NCBI GenBank assembly: GCA_964502705.1
Contig: CAZCXZ010000001.1
Span: forward strand, 1 to 64,000
From: Berkiella sp964502705
GTDB lineage: Bacteria; Pseudomonadota; Gammaproteobacteria; Berkiellales; Berkiellaceae
Length of the DNA: 64,000 bases
Direction of reading: 5' to 3'
Below are positions 44,138 through 52,849 of this stretch, in pieces. The notes beneath the pieces were generated by a model, which did not search any database, was not told the DNA's origin, and saw nothing but the letters and a program-made list of their open reading frames with translations. Both the position numbers and the translations under genes were made by a program. Position 1 is the first letter of the stretch, and every line of letters starts with the position of its first letter.

Positions 44138-44979
44138 ATCCGTGAGGGCACGCGTTTTTTATGTCGAACTTTTAATCTTTTGAGATTGAAAGGCACCAAC
44201 AACATATTTTCAAACGTTTGAAATTTTTTATCACGATACGTTTCTAGGCCAAGATTGATTTTGAATTCACCCGAAATTGACCTTGAGGTGTATGTGCCAA
44301 AAAGCTGATCCCACCAACTGAAACAAAACCCATAATTACTATTGGTCTCTTTTGGATAATCTGAATGATGGATCCGATGCATGTTCGGTGTCACAATGAT
44401 CTGCCTCAACGGTCTATCAATTTTCGATGGAAGATAAACATTGGTATGCACAAACATCGTCATTGCATTGTATATCACTTCAAATAGAAATACGGCCACT
44501 ACAGGAGCACCTATAAAAGCCACTGTTAATAACTTAAAAGCCGTGGTAAAAGCGGCCTCTAGCGGGTGAAATCGCACCCCTGTGCTCACATCAAGATGTC
44601 GGTCCATATGATGTACACGGTGCACTCGCCAAAATAGGTTAATGTTATGCATGATTCGATGCTGAAAATACATGACGAGGTCAAGGAAGAGGATTGAAAA
44701 AATGATTTCGGCAATCAGCAAGGTTGGGGTTTGATTAAAAAAACCAAGCCCCTTTTTTTCTGCAATGAACGCAGTGGTGACCGCCAAAAAAGGAAATACT
44801 AAACGAACGAAAAGTGTCGAAAACAGCGCCAAGCTTAAATGTTTCTGCCACCTATCAAGACGATTGACCAACCAAGGCCATCCTGCACGCTTTGTTTCCC
44901 AGTATGCTAGCAAGGCAAATATGGTGCAAAATGCCGCCAATCGACAAAAAACCTGATATTTTACTAACCACGCTTCCAT
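44131..44979 (-). CDS. Fatty acid hydroxylase/sterol desaturase family protein
   Basis: A 282-residue membrane di-iron enzyme with four to five hydrophobic helices and the full set of histidine boxes: HRIMH, HRVHHMD and HRIHH, with HTNVY between. Bacterial members modify lipids such as fatty acids or carotenoids; the substrate cannot be inferred. Stands alone, leftward, converging on the 389-residue gene. Confidence 0.88.
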   Translation of the reverse strand: MEAWLVKYQVFCRLAAFCTIFALLAYWETKRAGWPWLVNRLDRWQKHLSLALFSTLFVRLVFPFLAVTTAFIAEKKGLGFFNQTPTLLIAEIIFSILFLDLVMYFQHRIMHNINLFWRVHRVHHMDRHLDVSTGVRFHPLEAAFTTAFKLLTVAFIGAPVVAVFLFEVIYNAMTMFVHTNVYLPSKIDRPLRQIIVTPNMHRIHHSDYPKETNSNYGFCFSWWDQLFGTYTSRSISGEFKINLGLETYRDKKFQTFENMLLVPFNLKRLKVRHKKRVPSRMA

Positions 44980-45211
44980 AAAGAGCTATCACCTTTTGTT
45001 AGTTATAATCATATTATACTCTTTGCACTCTAAGTTGCGAGGCATGAGTGACACGCGACCCTGCGCGATGGGGCTTATGACGAACGGTTTATACTGCTTA
45101 AGTTTGCATTCAGATATGTTTGATAGCTTGTCAGCAACTTTTGATTTCTCGTCTACACTAAATGAACGATAGAAATAGTCTGCGTCTTAACAACTCCAGT
45201 AGTGGTGCTTC

Positions 45212-45682
45212 ATGCAATATAATCAGAATCTTTCCGTATCAGATCAACTGGGTAATAAGCTGGTCAAACACGTTTTATGTGGTATTGCCATCATTGGCGG
45301 TGCAGCATTTTTGTGTGCCTTCACACAGATGATCGAAACAATACTGATCATTGAAATAGCCACCACATCCAGCGCATTACTCGTGAGCACCATTTGCCTT
45401 GTGCACCTCTATAAAGAACATAGAATGTGGCAAAAACAAGAAGAGCAATTAATACATGTGCTCATTAAACAGATTCAACAACATTTTTCACAACTTCCTC
45501 CCCTATCAATCATTGAAGAAGCACTTCATCAAGCATTGGATGCCAAAGAAGGGGAGCTACGCTTAAAAATGCTGGGACAATATCGCCTACAACCGGCGCT
45601 GTTAGATTCGCTCGTCCAATACTGCCGACAACGACATGCCGATCATGCGGTCTTAGTGGATTTAGGGCTGTGCTGGGATTAA
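45212..45682 (+). CDS. Hypothetical membrane protein, 156 residues
   Basis: Two closely spaced hydrophobic helices (about 21-42 and 45-67) followed by a cytoplasmic helical domain rich in Gln, Glu and Leu. No family recognised. The 232-bp gap before it holds no feature I can name. Followed 83 bp later by hemB. Confidence 0.6.
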   Translation: MQYNQNLSVSDQLGNKLVKHVLCGIAIIGGAAFLCAFTQMIETILIIEIATTSSALLVSTICLVHLYKEHRMWQKQEEQLIHVLIKQIQQHFSQLPPLSIIEEALHQALDAKEGELRLKMLGQYRLQPALLDSLVQYCRQRHADHAVLVDLGLCWD

Positions 45683-45765
45683 GTCTTTCTACTGGCTTCT
45701 ATGGTTTTTTTAAAGTACATCGGGTACATTTAAGTCCATTTTAGTAGATGTCATGGACGTGTTTG

Positions 45766-46752
45766 ATGAACTTTCCCCATTTACGCCTTCGAAGAATGCG
45801 CACCAATCAGCAAATACGCGCACTCATACGAGAAACTGAATTAAACCTAAATGATTTGGTCATGCCAATCTTTATTAAATATGGCCAGGATAGAAAAGAT
45901 CCCATCAGTTCCATGCCTGGGTTATTTCAATTTAGCTTGGATAAATTGCCAGAAGAAATCAGGGAACTAAAGGCCTTAGGTATTCAGTCAGTACTGCTGT
46001 TTGGTATTCCTGAACATAAAGATGCCCTCGCAACAGATTCTTATCAAGCCAATGGCATTGTGCAACAAGCGACACAAATTGTGAAAGATGTCGCGCCTGA
46101 TATGCTCGTGATGGCCGATGTTTGTTGTTGCGAATATACCGATCATGGTCATTGTGGGATTGTTGAAGACTATCGCGGCACCATGGATGTGCATAATGAT
46201 AAAACCTTAGAAATCCTCGCTAAACAAGCGATTAGTTTTGCGCAGGCAGGCGCCGATATTATTGCGCCTAGCGGTAGCATTGATGGGCAAGTAACCGCTG
46301 TTCGAACAGGGTTAGATAGCGCAGGCTTTCATCAGATCCCGGTTTTAAGTTACGCCATAAAGTATGCATCTTCTTTATATGGCCCCTTCAGACAGGCCGC
46401 CGAAGGTGCCCCCAAATTTGGTGATAGAAAAACGTATCAAATGGATCCTGCGAATGGGTTGGAGGCCTTACGTGAAGTAGAGCTCGATGTTGCTGAAGGT
46501 GCTGACATGTTAATGGTAAAGCCCGCTCAGGCTTATCTTGATGTCATACTACGCGTAAAACAAAAATATCCCCATATTCCCCTAGGCGCTTATCATGTCA
46601 GCGGTGAATACTCGATGATCAAGGCAGCGGCTGAATTGGGATGGATTGATGGTACAAAAGTGGCACTTGAAGTGTTAACCGGCATTAAACGTGCAGGCGC
46701 GGATTTTATCATTAATTATTTCACTAAAGAATTGGCGAAAGATCTTAGATAG
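45766..46752 (+). CDS. hemB: Delta-aminolevulinic acid dehydratase (porphobilinogen synthase)
   Basis: Condenses two 5-aminolevulinate to porphobilinogen in haem synthesis. 328 residues. Catalytic zinc cysteines are in DVCCCEYTDHGHCG; the Schiff-base lysines are in YAIKYASSLYGPFR and LMVKPAQAYLD. ATG 45766 (MNFPHLRLRR) gives the family start; an in-frame ATG at 45748 is possible. Followed by an intrinsic terminator. Confidence 0.96.
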   Translation: MNFPHLRLRRMRTNQQIRALIRETELNLNDLVMPIFIKYGQDRKDPISSMPGLFQFSLDKLPEEIRELKALGIQSVLLFGIPEHKDALATDSYQANGIVQQATQIVKDVAPDMLVMADVCCCEYTDHGHCGIVEDYRGTMDVHNDKTLEILAKQAISFAQAGADIIAPSGSIDGQVTAVRTGLDSAGFHQIPVLSYAIKYASSLYGPFRQAAEGAPKFGDRKTYQMDPANGLEALREVELDVAEGADMLMVKPAQAYLDVILRVKQKYPHIPLGAYHVSGEYSMIKAAAELGWIDGTKVALEVLTGIKRAGADFIINYFTKELAKDLR

Positions 46753-46770
46753 CGTGTAGCCACGCTTTTT
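46751..46770 (+). terminator. Intrinsic terminator of hemB
   Basis: AGCGTG/CACGCT stem with a 4-nt loop, followed by five T residues, overlapping the hemB stop codon. Confidence 0.75.
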
Positions 46771-46912
46771 GTGACTTGAAAACCAAAGAAAAGCCCCCAT
46801 GTTAAGCAACATAGTTAACTATTTATTGACTATGTCATGACAAGTGGGGCAACCCTTGTTAGCATAGCGGTAATATCACAATCGGCTTCATTTTTAGGAG
46901 ATAATGATTAAC

Positions 46913-47239
46913 ATGAGTACCCCAATAATTGCTGTGAGCGATGATTCCTTTGAAAAAGACGTTATGAATGCTCAATTACCTGTTCTCGTGGATTTTTGGG
47001 CAGAATGGTGTGGTCCTTGCAAAATGATTGCTCCTATTCTAGATGATATTGCAAAAACCTACGAAGGGCGCTTAACCATAGCTAAAATCAACATTGATGA
47101 TAATGCCCAAACCCCTCAAAAATTCGGTGTACGCGGTATTCCTACCTTAATGTTGTTTAAAAACGGGGAACTTGAATCAACGAAAGTTGGTGCGATTTCA
47201 AAATCTCAGCTAACAGCCTTCTTGGATAGCCACCTATAG
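46913..47239 (+). CDS. trxA: Thioredoxin
   Basis: Redox protein of 108 residues with the WCGPCK active site, cis-Pro (GIPTLML) and the DFWAEW core. ATG 46913 (MSTPIIAVSDDSF) resembles the family N-terminus; ATG 46904 would place AGGAG only 3 nt away. It lies directly upstream of rho, as in E. coli. Confidence 0.95.
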   Translation: MSTPIIAVSDDSFEKDVMNAQLPVLVDFWAEWCGPCKMIAPILDDIAKTYEGRLTIAKINIDDNAQTPQKFGVRGIPTLMLFKNGELESTKVGAISKSQLTAFLDSHL

Positions 47240-47277
47240 AGGATATTCCCCTAGCATCTTAAAAAAAAGTTTGGTAC

Positions 47278-47320
47278 GATGCGTGATGACTTGGGCTAGC
47301 AATGCCAAGTAAAGCGCATC
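47278..47320 (+). other. Structured leader segment between trxA and rho
   Basis: GATGCG/CGCATC (47278-83 with 47315-20) encloses ACTTGG/CCAAGT (47289-94 with 47305-10), a two-part imperfect hairpin without a U-tract. Together with the small ORF at 47438 it is all I see in the 321-nt trxA-rho gap. The E. coli rho leader is the site of Rho autoregulation; a similar role is inference. Confidence 0.35.
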
Positions 47321-47437
47321 AGCTAAACTCCAAGTTCCCTATTTATACTCCGCCTTTGTTTTTCAGCGAAAGTAATCGTCAGCGTAAAGCCAATGGTTAC
47401 CAGAATGGCCTCTTTTATTTGATGTGCCAAGGCTGAA

Positions 47438-47548
47438 ATGAAAGAGCAAATGAATAAGGTTTTATCACAGAGTGTTCAAGGTTTAATGTCCACTAAACTA
47501 ACCATCAAATCATTGTGGTCAACCCACACTCCTTCATCCATCAACTAA
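47438..47548 (+). CDS. Possible rhoL-like leader peptide, 36 residues
   Basis: A small ORF starting MKEQMNKVLSQ, with AAGG about 6 nt upstream, ends 12 nt before the rho ATG. E. coli has a 33-residue leader ORF (rhoL) in the same place. No sequence similarity can be claimed; position and length are the only support. It could be chance. Confidence 0.35.
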   Translation: MKEQMNKVLSQSVQGLMSTKLTIKSLWSTHTPSSIN

Positions 47549-47560
47549 ATAAGCACACGT

Positions 47561-48817
47561 ATGAATCTTTCAGAATTAAAAAAAACACCTGCTGCAGAGC
47601 TTTCTGAAAAGGCGCTTGAATTAGGCGTCCAAAATGTGGCTAGCTTGCGTAAGCAAGACCTCATTTTTGGGATCTTAAAAGCACATTCAAAAAGCGGCGA
47701 AGACATTTATGGAGACGGTGTCCTTGAGCTATTACAAGATGGCTTCGGATTTTTACGTTCTTCCAGCACCTCTTACCTGCCAGGTCCGGATGATATTTAT
47801 GTTTCACCCAGTCAAATCCGTCGCTTTGGATTGCGCACAGGTGATACCGTCTCCGGCAAAATTCGCCCCCCTAAAGAAGGCGAACGATATTTTGCACTTC
47901 TGAAAGTCAATGAAATTAACTATGAAAATCCTGAAAACGTCCGTAATAAACTCTTATTCGAAAACCTTACCCCCTTACACGCTGAACGCCGCCTTAAAAT
48001 GGAAGTGGGCAACGGTAGTACCGAAGACATCACAGCTCGAATTATTGATTTAGTCTCTCCAATTGGTAGAGGCCAGCGTGGCTTAATTGTTTCACCACCA
48101 AAAGCGGGTAAAACAATGATGCTACAAAATATCGCTCACTCTATTTCGACCAACTATCCTGAATGTAAATTGATTGTATTATTGATTGACGAACGCCCAG
48201 AAGAAGTGACCGAAATGGAACGTTCCGTACAAGGCGAAGTAATTGCCAGTACTTTTGATGAGCCGCCAAATCGTCACGTACAAGTCTCTGAGATGGTTAT
48301 CGAAAAGGCTAAGCGTCTTGTTGAACATAAAATGGACGTTGTCATTTTATTAGATTCCATCACCCGCTTAGCGCGCGCTTATAACACCACCATCCCCCAT
48401 TCCGGCAAAGTGTTAACCGGTGGTGTGGATGCAGCAGCATTACAACGTCCAAAACGCTTTTTTGGCGCTGCGCGTAATATCGAAGAAGGCGGCAGCTTAA
48501 CTATCATCGCAACGGCGCTTGTTGATACAGGCTCCAAAATGGATGAAGTCATTTATGAAGAATTCAAAGGTACCGGTAACCTTGAATTACATCTTGATCG
48601 TCGTATTGCTGAAAAACGCGTTTACCCTGCAATCAACATTAATCGCTCTGGCACAAGACGTGAAGAAAAACTCACCACGCCTGATGAATTACAAAAAATG
48701 TGGATTCTACGTAAATTGCTTCACCCCATGGATGAATTATCTGCGATTGAATTCCTCATTGAGCGTTTAAAAGGCACTAAGAGTAACGAAGATTTCTTTG
48801 ATGCTATGAAACGTTAA
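47561..48817 (+). CDS. rho: Transcription termination factor Rho
   Basis: Hexameric RNA helicase of 418 residues, the standard length. N-terminal cold-shock RNA-binding domain with GFGFLRS, Walker A (SPPKAGKTM), Walker B (VVILLDSITRLARAYN), the Q-loop following and the R-loop/arginine finger region (FFGAARNIEEGGS). Preceded by a 321-nt leader, suggesting autoregulation. Confidence 0.98.
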   Translation: MNLSELKKTPAAELSEKALELGVQNVASLRKQDLIFGILKAHSKSGEDIYGDGVLELLQDGFGFLRSSSTSYLPGPDDIYVSPSQIRRFGLRTGDTVSGKIRPPKEGERYFALLKVNEINYENPENVRNKLLFENLTPLHAERRLKMEVGNGSTEDITARIIDLVSPIGRGQRGLIVSPPKAGKTMMLQNIAHSISTNYPECKLIVLLIDERPEEVTEMERSVQGEVIASTFDEPPNRHVQVSEMVIEKAKRLVEHKMDVVILLDSITRLARAYNTTIPHSGKVLTGGVDAAALQRPKRFFGAARNIEEGGSLTIIATALVDTGSKMDEVIYEEFKGTGNLELHLDRRIAEKRVYPAININRSGTRREEKLTTPDELQKMWILRKLLHPMDELSAIEFLIERLKGTKSNEDFFDAMKR

Positions 48818-48820
48818 TGA

Positions 48821-50290
48821 ATGAAGTATGAAGACCTTCGCGAATTTATTCGCTCCTTAGCCGATAAGGATCAACTCAAACGCATACAAGCAAGCGTTGA
48901 TCCTTATCTTGAAATGACAGAAATTTCTCATCGGGTCCTAAAGCAACAAGGACCCGCACTCTTATTTGAGTCTCCTAAAAACCATTCTATTCCTGTTCTC
49001 ACTAATTTATTTGGCACGCCTGAACGTGTGGCATATGCCATGGGACAAGATTCGCTCGCAGGCTTACGCGAAGTTGGTAAGTTTTTGGCATTTTTTAAAG
49101 AACCTGAACCGCCAAAAGGTTTTAAAGATGCATTGAAACAATTGCCGATGTATAAGCAAATTTTGAATATGTCTCCGGCCAAGGAAACGCTTGGCAAAGC
49201 GCTGTGTCAACGCAATCGCATTCAAGGCGATGATGTTGATCTGTACCAATTACCCATCCAAACCTGTTGGCCAGAGGATGTAGCCCCTTTAATTACATGG
49301 GGATTGGTTGTTACAAAAGGACCGCTTGCCACCAGGCAAAATTTAGGGATCTATCGTCAGCAAGTTATTGCTAAAAATAAAGTGATTATGCGTTGGTTAG
49401 GGCACCGTGGCGGCGCACTTGACTATGCAAAGTGGTGCCAAACACATAAAGGCAAACCTTTTCCAATTGCGGTTGCCATAGGCGCTGATCCAGCAACCAT
49501 TTTAGCCGCAGTTACGCCAATTCCTGATAATTTATCCGAATATGCTTTCGCTGGTTTGCTTCGCGGACATAAAACACAATTGGTATCTTGCTATTCACAT
49601 ACTTTAGAAGTCCCTGCGACCTGTGAAATGGTGTTAGAAGGTTTTATTTATCCGGATGATACTGCATTAGAAGGACCGTATGGCGATCATACCGGTTATT
49701 ATAATGAAGTCGAACGCTTCCCTGTAATGACGATTGAGAGCATTACCATGCGTGATAACCCCATTTACCACAGCACTTATACCGGCAGGCCGCCGGATGA
49801 GCCAGCGGTACTTGGCGTCGCTTTAAACGAGATTTTTGTACCCGTACTGCAAAAGCAATTTCCAGAAATTGTCGACTTTTATTTGCCGCCTGAAGGTTGC
49901 TCTTATCGTATGGCAGTAGTGACCATAAAAAAAGAATATCCAGGCCATGCTAAACGCGTTATGTTCGGGATCTGGTCATTTTTACGACAATTTATGTATA
50001 CCAAATTTATTGTTGTTACCGATGACGATGTTGACGCAAGAAATTGGCAAGATGTTATCTGGGCAATTACTACTCGCATGGATCCGGTGCGTGATACCGT
50101 GCTCTTAGAAAATACGCCCATTGATTATCTTGATTTCGCATCACCTATTTCAGGCCTTGGCGGAAAAATGGGACTCGATGCCACCACCAAACTTCCTGGC
50201 GAAACTAATCGCGAATGGGGCAAACCGATCAAACAAAGTGATGAGGTTATCTCACGAATTGATCAACTTTGGTCTTCACTTGGCTTGTAG
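48821..50290 (+). CDS. ubiD: 3-octaprenyl-4-hydroxybenzoate decarboxylase UbiD
   Basis: Prenylated-FMN-dependent decarboxylase of ubiquinone synthesis, 489 residues. Conserved segments: WPEDVAPLITWGLVVTKGP, NLGIYRQQVI, RWLGHRGGALDY and EGPYGDHTGYY, which bind the cofactor and metal. Begins 3 nt after rho and is followed by fre, as in E. coli ubiD-fre. Confidence 0.96.
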   Translation: MKYEDLREFIRSLADKDQLKRIQASVDPYLEMTEISHRVLKQQGPALLFESPKNHSIPVLTNLFGTPERVAYAMGQDSLAGLREVGKFLAFFKEPEPPKGFKDALKQLPMYKQILNMSPAKETLGKALCQRNRIQGDDVDLYQLPIQTCWPEDVAPLITWGLVVTKGPLATRQNLGIYRQQVIAKNKVIMRWLGHRGGALDYAKWCQTHKGKPFPIAVAIGADPATILAAVTPIPDNLSEYAFAGLLRGHKTQLVSCYSHTLEVPATCEMVLEGFIYPDDTALEGPYGDHTGYYNEVERFPVMTIESITMRDNPIYHSTYTGRPPDEPAVLGVALNEIFVPVLQKQFPEIVDFYLPPEGCSYRMAVVTIKKEYPGHAKRVMFGIWSFLRQFMYTKFIVVTDDDVDARNWQDVIWAITTRMDPVRDTVLLENTPIDYLDFASPISGLGGKMGLDATTKLPGETNREWGKPIKQSDEVISRIDQLWSSLGL

Positions 50291-50296
50291 CACATT

Positions 50297-51013
50297 ATGA
50301 CAAATACCTATCTATATGTTTGCAAAGAAAATTGTGTTAAAACCAACGATATTTCTCTTCTTTCATTAATGCCACTTGAAAAAGCTTTACTGTATAAAGC
50401 AGGTCAATATGTCGAGATCCTGCTTCGCTCAGGCGATTGTCTATTGCTCTCTATTGCCAATGCACCTGAATCAGATGGACGCATCGAATTTCACCTAAGA
50501 CATGATAGCTCACATCCTTTAGCACAATTGTTTTTAAATGAATTAGAGAGTGTGCCAACGGTTGCTTTGCGTGGTCCTTTTGGAGAAAGCACCTTAGAAA
50601 AATCACACAACAATGCAACCATCGTCTTTTTAGCGGGCGGTACTGGATTTGCTCCCATTAAGGCACTGTTACAAAGCGCCTTAGATGAAAGCCATGCAAA
50701 ATTATTACTTTACTGGGGCATTCGCAGACCTGAAGATGCCTATGAAGAACATTTATTACAACAATGGAAAAAGAAGTATCCACAGTTTGAATATACGTTG
50801 GTGCTTTCTGAACCTCTATCAACAACAGACTCTTGGACCGCACCGATAGGTCTTGTGCATCAGCACGTTGCGAACATGCACACCGACATGAAAGAACTCT
50901 GTCTTTTTGCGAGCGGGCCTTATGAAATGATCAAAGCAGCTCAACAACTTTTTAGCCATAACGGTCTACCCAATAGCCGCTTTATTTCTGACATGACAGC
51001 AAAGAGTGTTTAG
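50297..51013 (+). CDS. fre: NAD(P)H-flavin reductase (Fre)
   Basis: A 238-residue flavin reductase of the ferredoxin-NADP reductase fold. Flavin-binding SIANAPESDG region, GPFGES and nucleotide-binding FLAGGTGFAPIKA are present. Supplies reduced flavin, plausibly for the UbiX/UbiD pathway given its place 6 nt after ubiD. Its 3' end overlaps the convergent C48 protease gene by 4 nt. Confidence 0.93.
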   Translation: MTNTYLYVCKENCVKTNDISLLSLMPLEKALLYKAGQYVEILLRSGDCLLLSIANAPESDGRIEFHLRHDSSHPLAQLFLNELESVPTVALRGPFGESTLEKSHNNATIVFLAGGTGFAPIKALLQSALDESHAKLLLYWGIRRPEDAYEEHLLQQWKKKYPQFEYTLVLSEPLSTTDSWTAPIGLVHQHVANMHTDMKELCLFASGPYEMIKAAQQLFSHNGLPNSRFISDMTAKSV

Positions 51014-51996
51014 AACACTCTTATCGCTGGCTTTTGGATCGTTCGTGGCTCAATTTCTGGTGAACTTGTTACACGTGGCAAGGTCGAACTAGCATAAAAT
51101 GGCGTCAATGCTGGTGAGGACGGCCCTGCTAAATCGATGGTTTCTGCTAAGGCCTGCGCTTCTAATGTCAACGCCATATGCAAACGAAATTGCACATAGC
51201 TACATTTTCTTGAGCTGTAGGCTTCATAACCATTTAAAGGCTCACCCCGTGATTTTTTCAAAGCAAAATAAGCAATGCTAGCGCCACAATCTGCATGATT
51301 GTCTTGTTCAGGCACTAACAGGGTCGGGTTCTCATTTACCACACGCGCAGTGCCTTGATAAAGCTGGTATAACAACGCTTTACCCTTTTCTGCGATCTCA
51401 AGATGTGTCTTGCTGTCATTGTAGGTATCTAGAACATGGATTTTAAAATCATTACCATGAACTCTTTGGATCATCATAAAGTACCAATGATTATTTCGAC
51501 GACATCCAGGCCAAAAGACCCAATTGGAATTACGTAATCGATCTGCTGTCCTTCTTCTCTCAGAAGAACCTAATGAAGATATGAAATCTGGATTATTAAA
51601 ATAGCCAGGATCGATCGTCGTGGTGGTAGATGATTGTAAACTATTAAAATACCGACTAATAATATCTTGCGACAACCAGGCGTCTTGAGGATTATAGGCC
51701 CGATCTTGAAAAGGGGCTAACAAAGGCCCGGCAATTGACGGACCATACGCAGGATGGCTTGATAAACGCCGATAACAGCGTGCTAATTCATCAGAGGTAA
51801 CTTCCGTACCATGATAGTAATAAACACCTATTTCACCCGTCTGTGATGAAGCATACATCGACATATGTCCATCCGAAGCTTTATCGACGGGGATCCATTG
51901 TTCTTCTTGGGAATAAGATGATGATGCTACAGAGCTTAACGGCTCCAGCAAACTGCTCACCCAGCCTGTCATTCTATCAAGCGCACCGCTTACCAT
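51010..51996 (-). CDS. Ulp1-like C48 cysteine protease (candidate deSUMOylase/deubiquitinase effector)
   Basis: A 328-residue protein with the complete C48 (Ulp1/SENP) signature. AWLSQDIISRYFNSL matches the substrate-binding WLxD helix. Catalytic residues are His170 (NNHWYF), Asp190 (IHVLDTYND), Gln231 and Cys237 (PEQDNHADCG). The Gln-to-Cys spacing of 6 equals that of yeast Ulp1. No signal peptide. Ser/Pro-rich flanks (1-100 and 285-328) look disordered. Bacteria lack SUMO, so the substrate is most likely a host ubiquitin-like conjugate; LupA of Legionella and ChlaDubs of Chlamydia are known C48-related examples. Secretion is inferred. Confidence 0.85.
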   Translation of the reverse strand: MVSGALDRMTGWVSSLLEPLSSVASSSYSQEEQWIPVDKASDGHMSMYASSQTGEIGVYYYHGTEVTSDELARCYRRLSSHPAYGPSIAGPLLAPFQDRAYNPQDAWLSQDIISRYFNSLQSSTTTTIDPGYFNNPDFISSLGSSERRRTADRLRNSNWVFWPGCRRNNHWYFMMIQRVHGNDFKIHVLDTYNDSKTHLEIAEKGKALLYQLYQGTARVVNENPTLLVPEQDNHADCGASIAYFALKKSRGEPLNGYEAYSSRKCSYVQFRLHMALTLEAQALAETIDLAGPSSPALTPFYASSTLPRVTSSPEIEPRTIQKPAIRVF

Positions 51997-52040
51997 GGCG
52001 AATCTCTCACAACAAATTAAGCCATTCTCTTAGAGTTGCG

Positions 52041-52069
52041 AAACTACTGAATGGCTGACCTATTGTCAA
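52041..52069 (-). promoter_or_regulatory. Probable promoter of the C48 protease gene
   Basis: On the minus strand TTGACA is followed after exactly 17 nt by TAGTTT, about 45 nt before the start codon. An inverted repeat GCCATTC (52021-27) / GAATGGC (52049-55) flanks the -10 box and could be an operator. Confidence 0.45.
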
Positions 52070-52090
52070 GTATAGTACCTTTATTGGTCA

Positions 52091-52849
52091 TCATAATTTC
52101 CAGTAGCTCTCAACAGTGATGTGCCCTGTTTGTTTGACGGAGCTTAGCGTCAAACCTCGATCGATAAGTAAGTTAAGCATCTCGTTAACCATAGCAGGAT
52201 TTCCGCACAACATGGTCTGAGACGAATTCGCAGTCAATGACAAACCGACGGCCTTCTCCATTTCTCCCAAGCGCAGCAAATCTGTCACTCTCTTTGAAAA
52301 TTGCCCAGGCAATTGCTCTCCTGTCACTGTTGGCAGCCAAAAAAACTGTCCCGCGTTGTCACGAACCCATGACTGAAGCAAATCCTGATGAGTCAAGTGG
52401 GCAACTTTTTGTACGCTGTGCACTAAGACAATTTTTTCAAAACGCTGCCAAGGCTCTTCTGTTTGCAACATCGACAGAAATACGCCAAGGCCTGTCCCCG
52501 TTGCAAATAGCCATAATATTTCAGCATTTGGCACTGCCGATAAGACAAAACGACCAACAGGTCGCTTAGCAACAAATATTCGATCTCCTACTTCAAGCTT
52601 GCTAAGGCGTGATGTCAATTTTCCACCTGGCAATTGCGAGTAGTAAAATTCAAGTGGTAATTGAAGAGGCGGGTTCACAAACGAATAGGGTCGAAAAAGG
52701 TGCTGATCTTCATCCAAACTAAGCTGGGTGAATTGCCCCGCGACAAACGGCTCAATAGGGGCTTCAATCATGAGGGATCTGAGATTTTGCGCCCAAATCT
52801 TATGGGCCACCACAACACCCTCAACAAAGCGCCCACTTATTGTTGCCAA
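52091..52849 (-). CDS. fpr: Ferredoxin-NADP+ reductase (Fpr type)
   Basis: A 252-residue flavoprotein exchanging electrons between NADPH and ferredoxin or flavodoxin. FAD-binding RPYSFVN, the NADP segment FATGTGLGVFLS and the C-terminal aromatic ending ESYWKL characteristic of bacterial Fpr. Overlaps the end of hemY by 13 nt, so it joins the hem operon. Confidence 0.92.
   Translation of the reverse strand: MATISGRFVEGVVVAHKIWAQNLRSLMIEAPIEPFVAGQFTQLSLDEDQHLFRPYSFVNPPLQLPLEFYYSQLPGGKLTSRLSKLEVGDRIFVAKRPVGRFVLSAVPNAEILWLFATGTGLGVFLSMLQTEEPWQRFEKIVLVHSVQKVAHLTHQDLLQSWVRDNAGQFFWLPTVTGEQLPGQFSKRVTDLLRLGEMEKAVGLSLTANSSQTMLCGNPAMVNEMLNLLIDRGLTLSSVKQTGHITVESYWKL

Noticed and set aside
45031..45070. 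Second CIRCE at the GCACTC near 45031
   Set aside because: The second half does not complete the inverted repeat.
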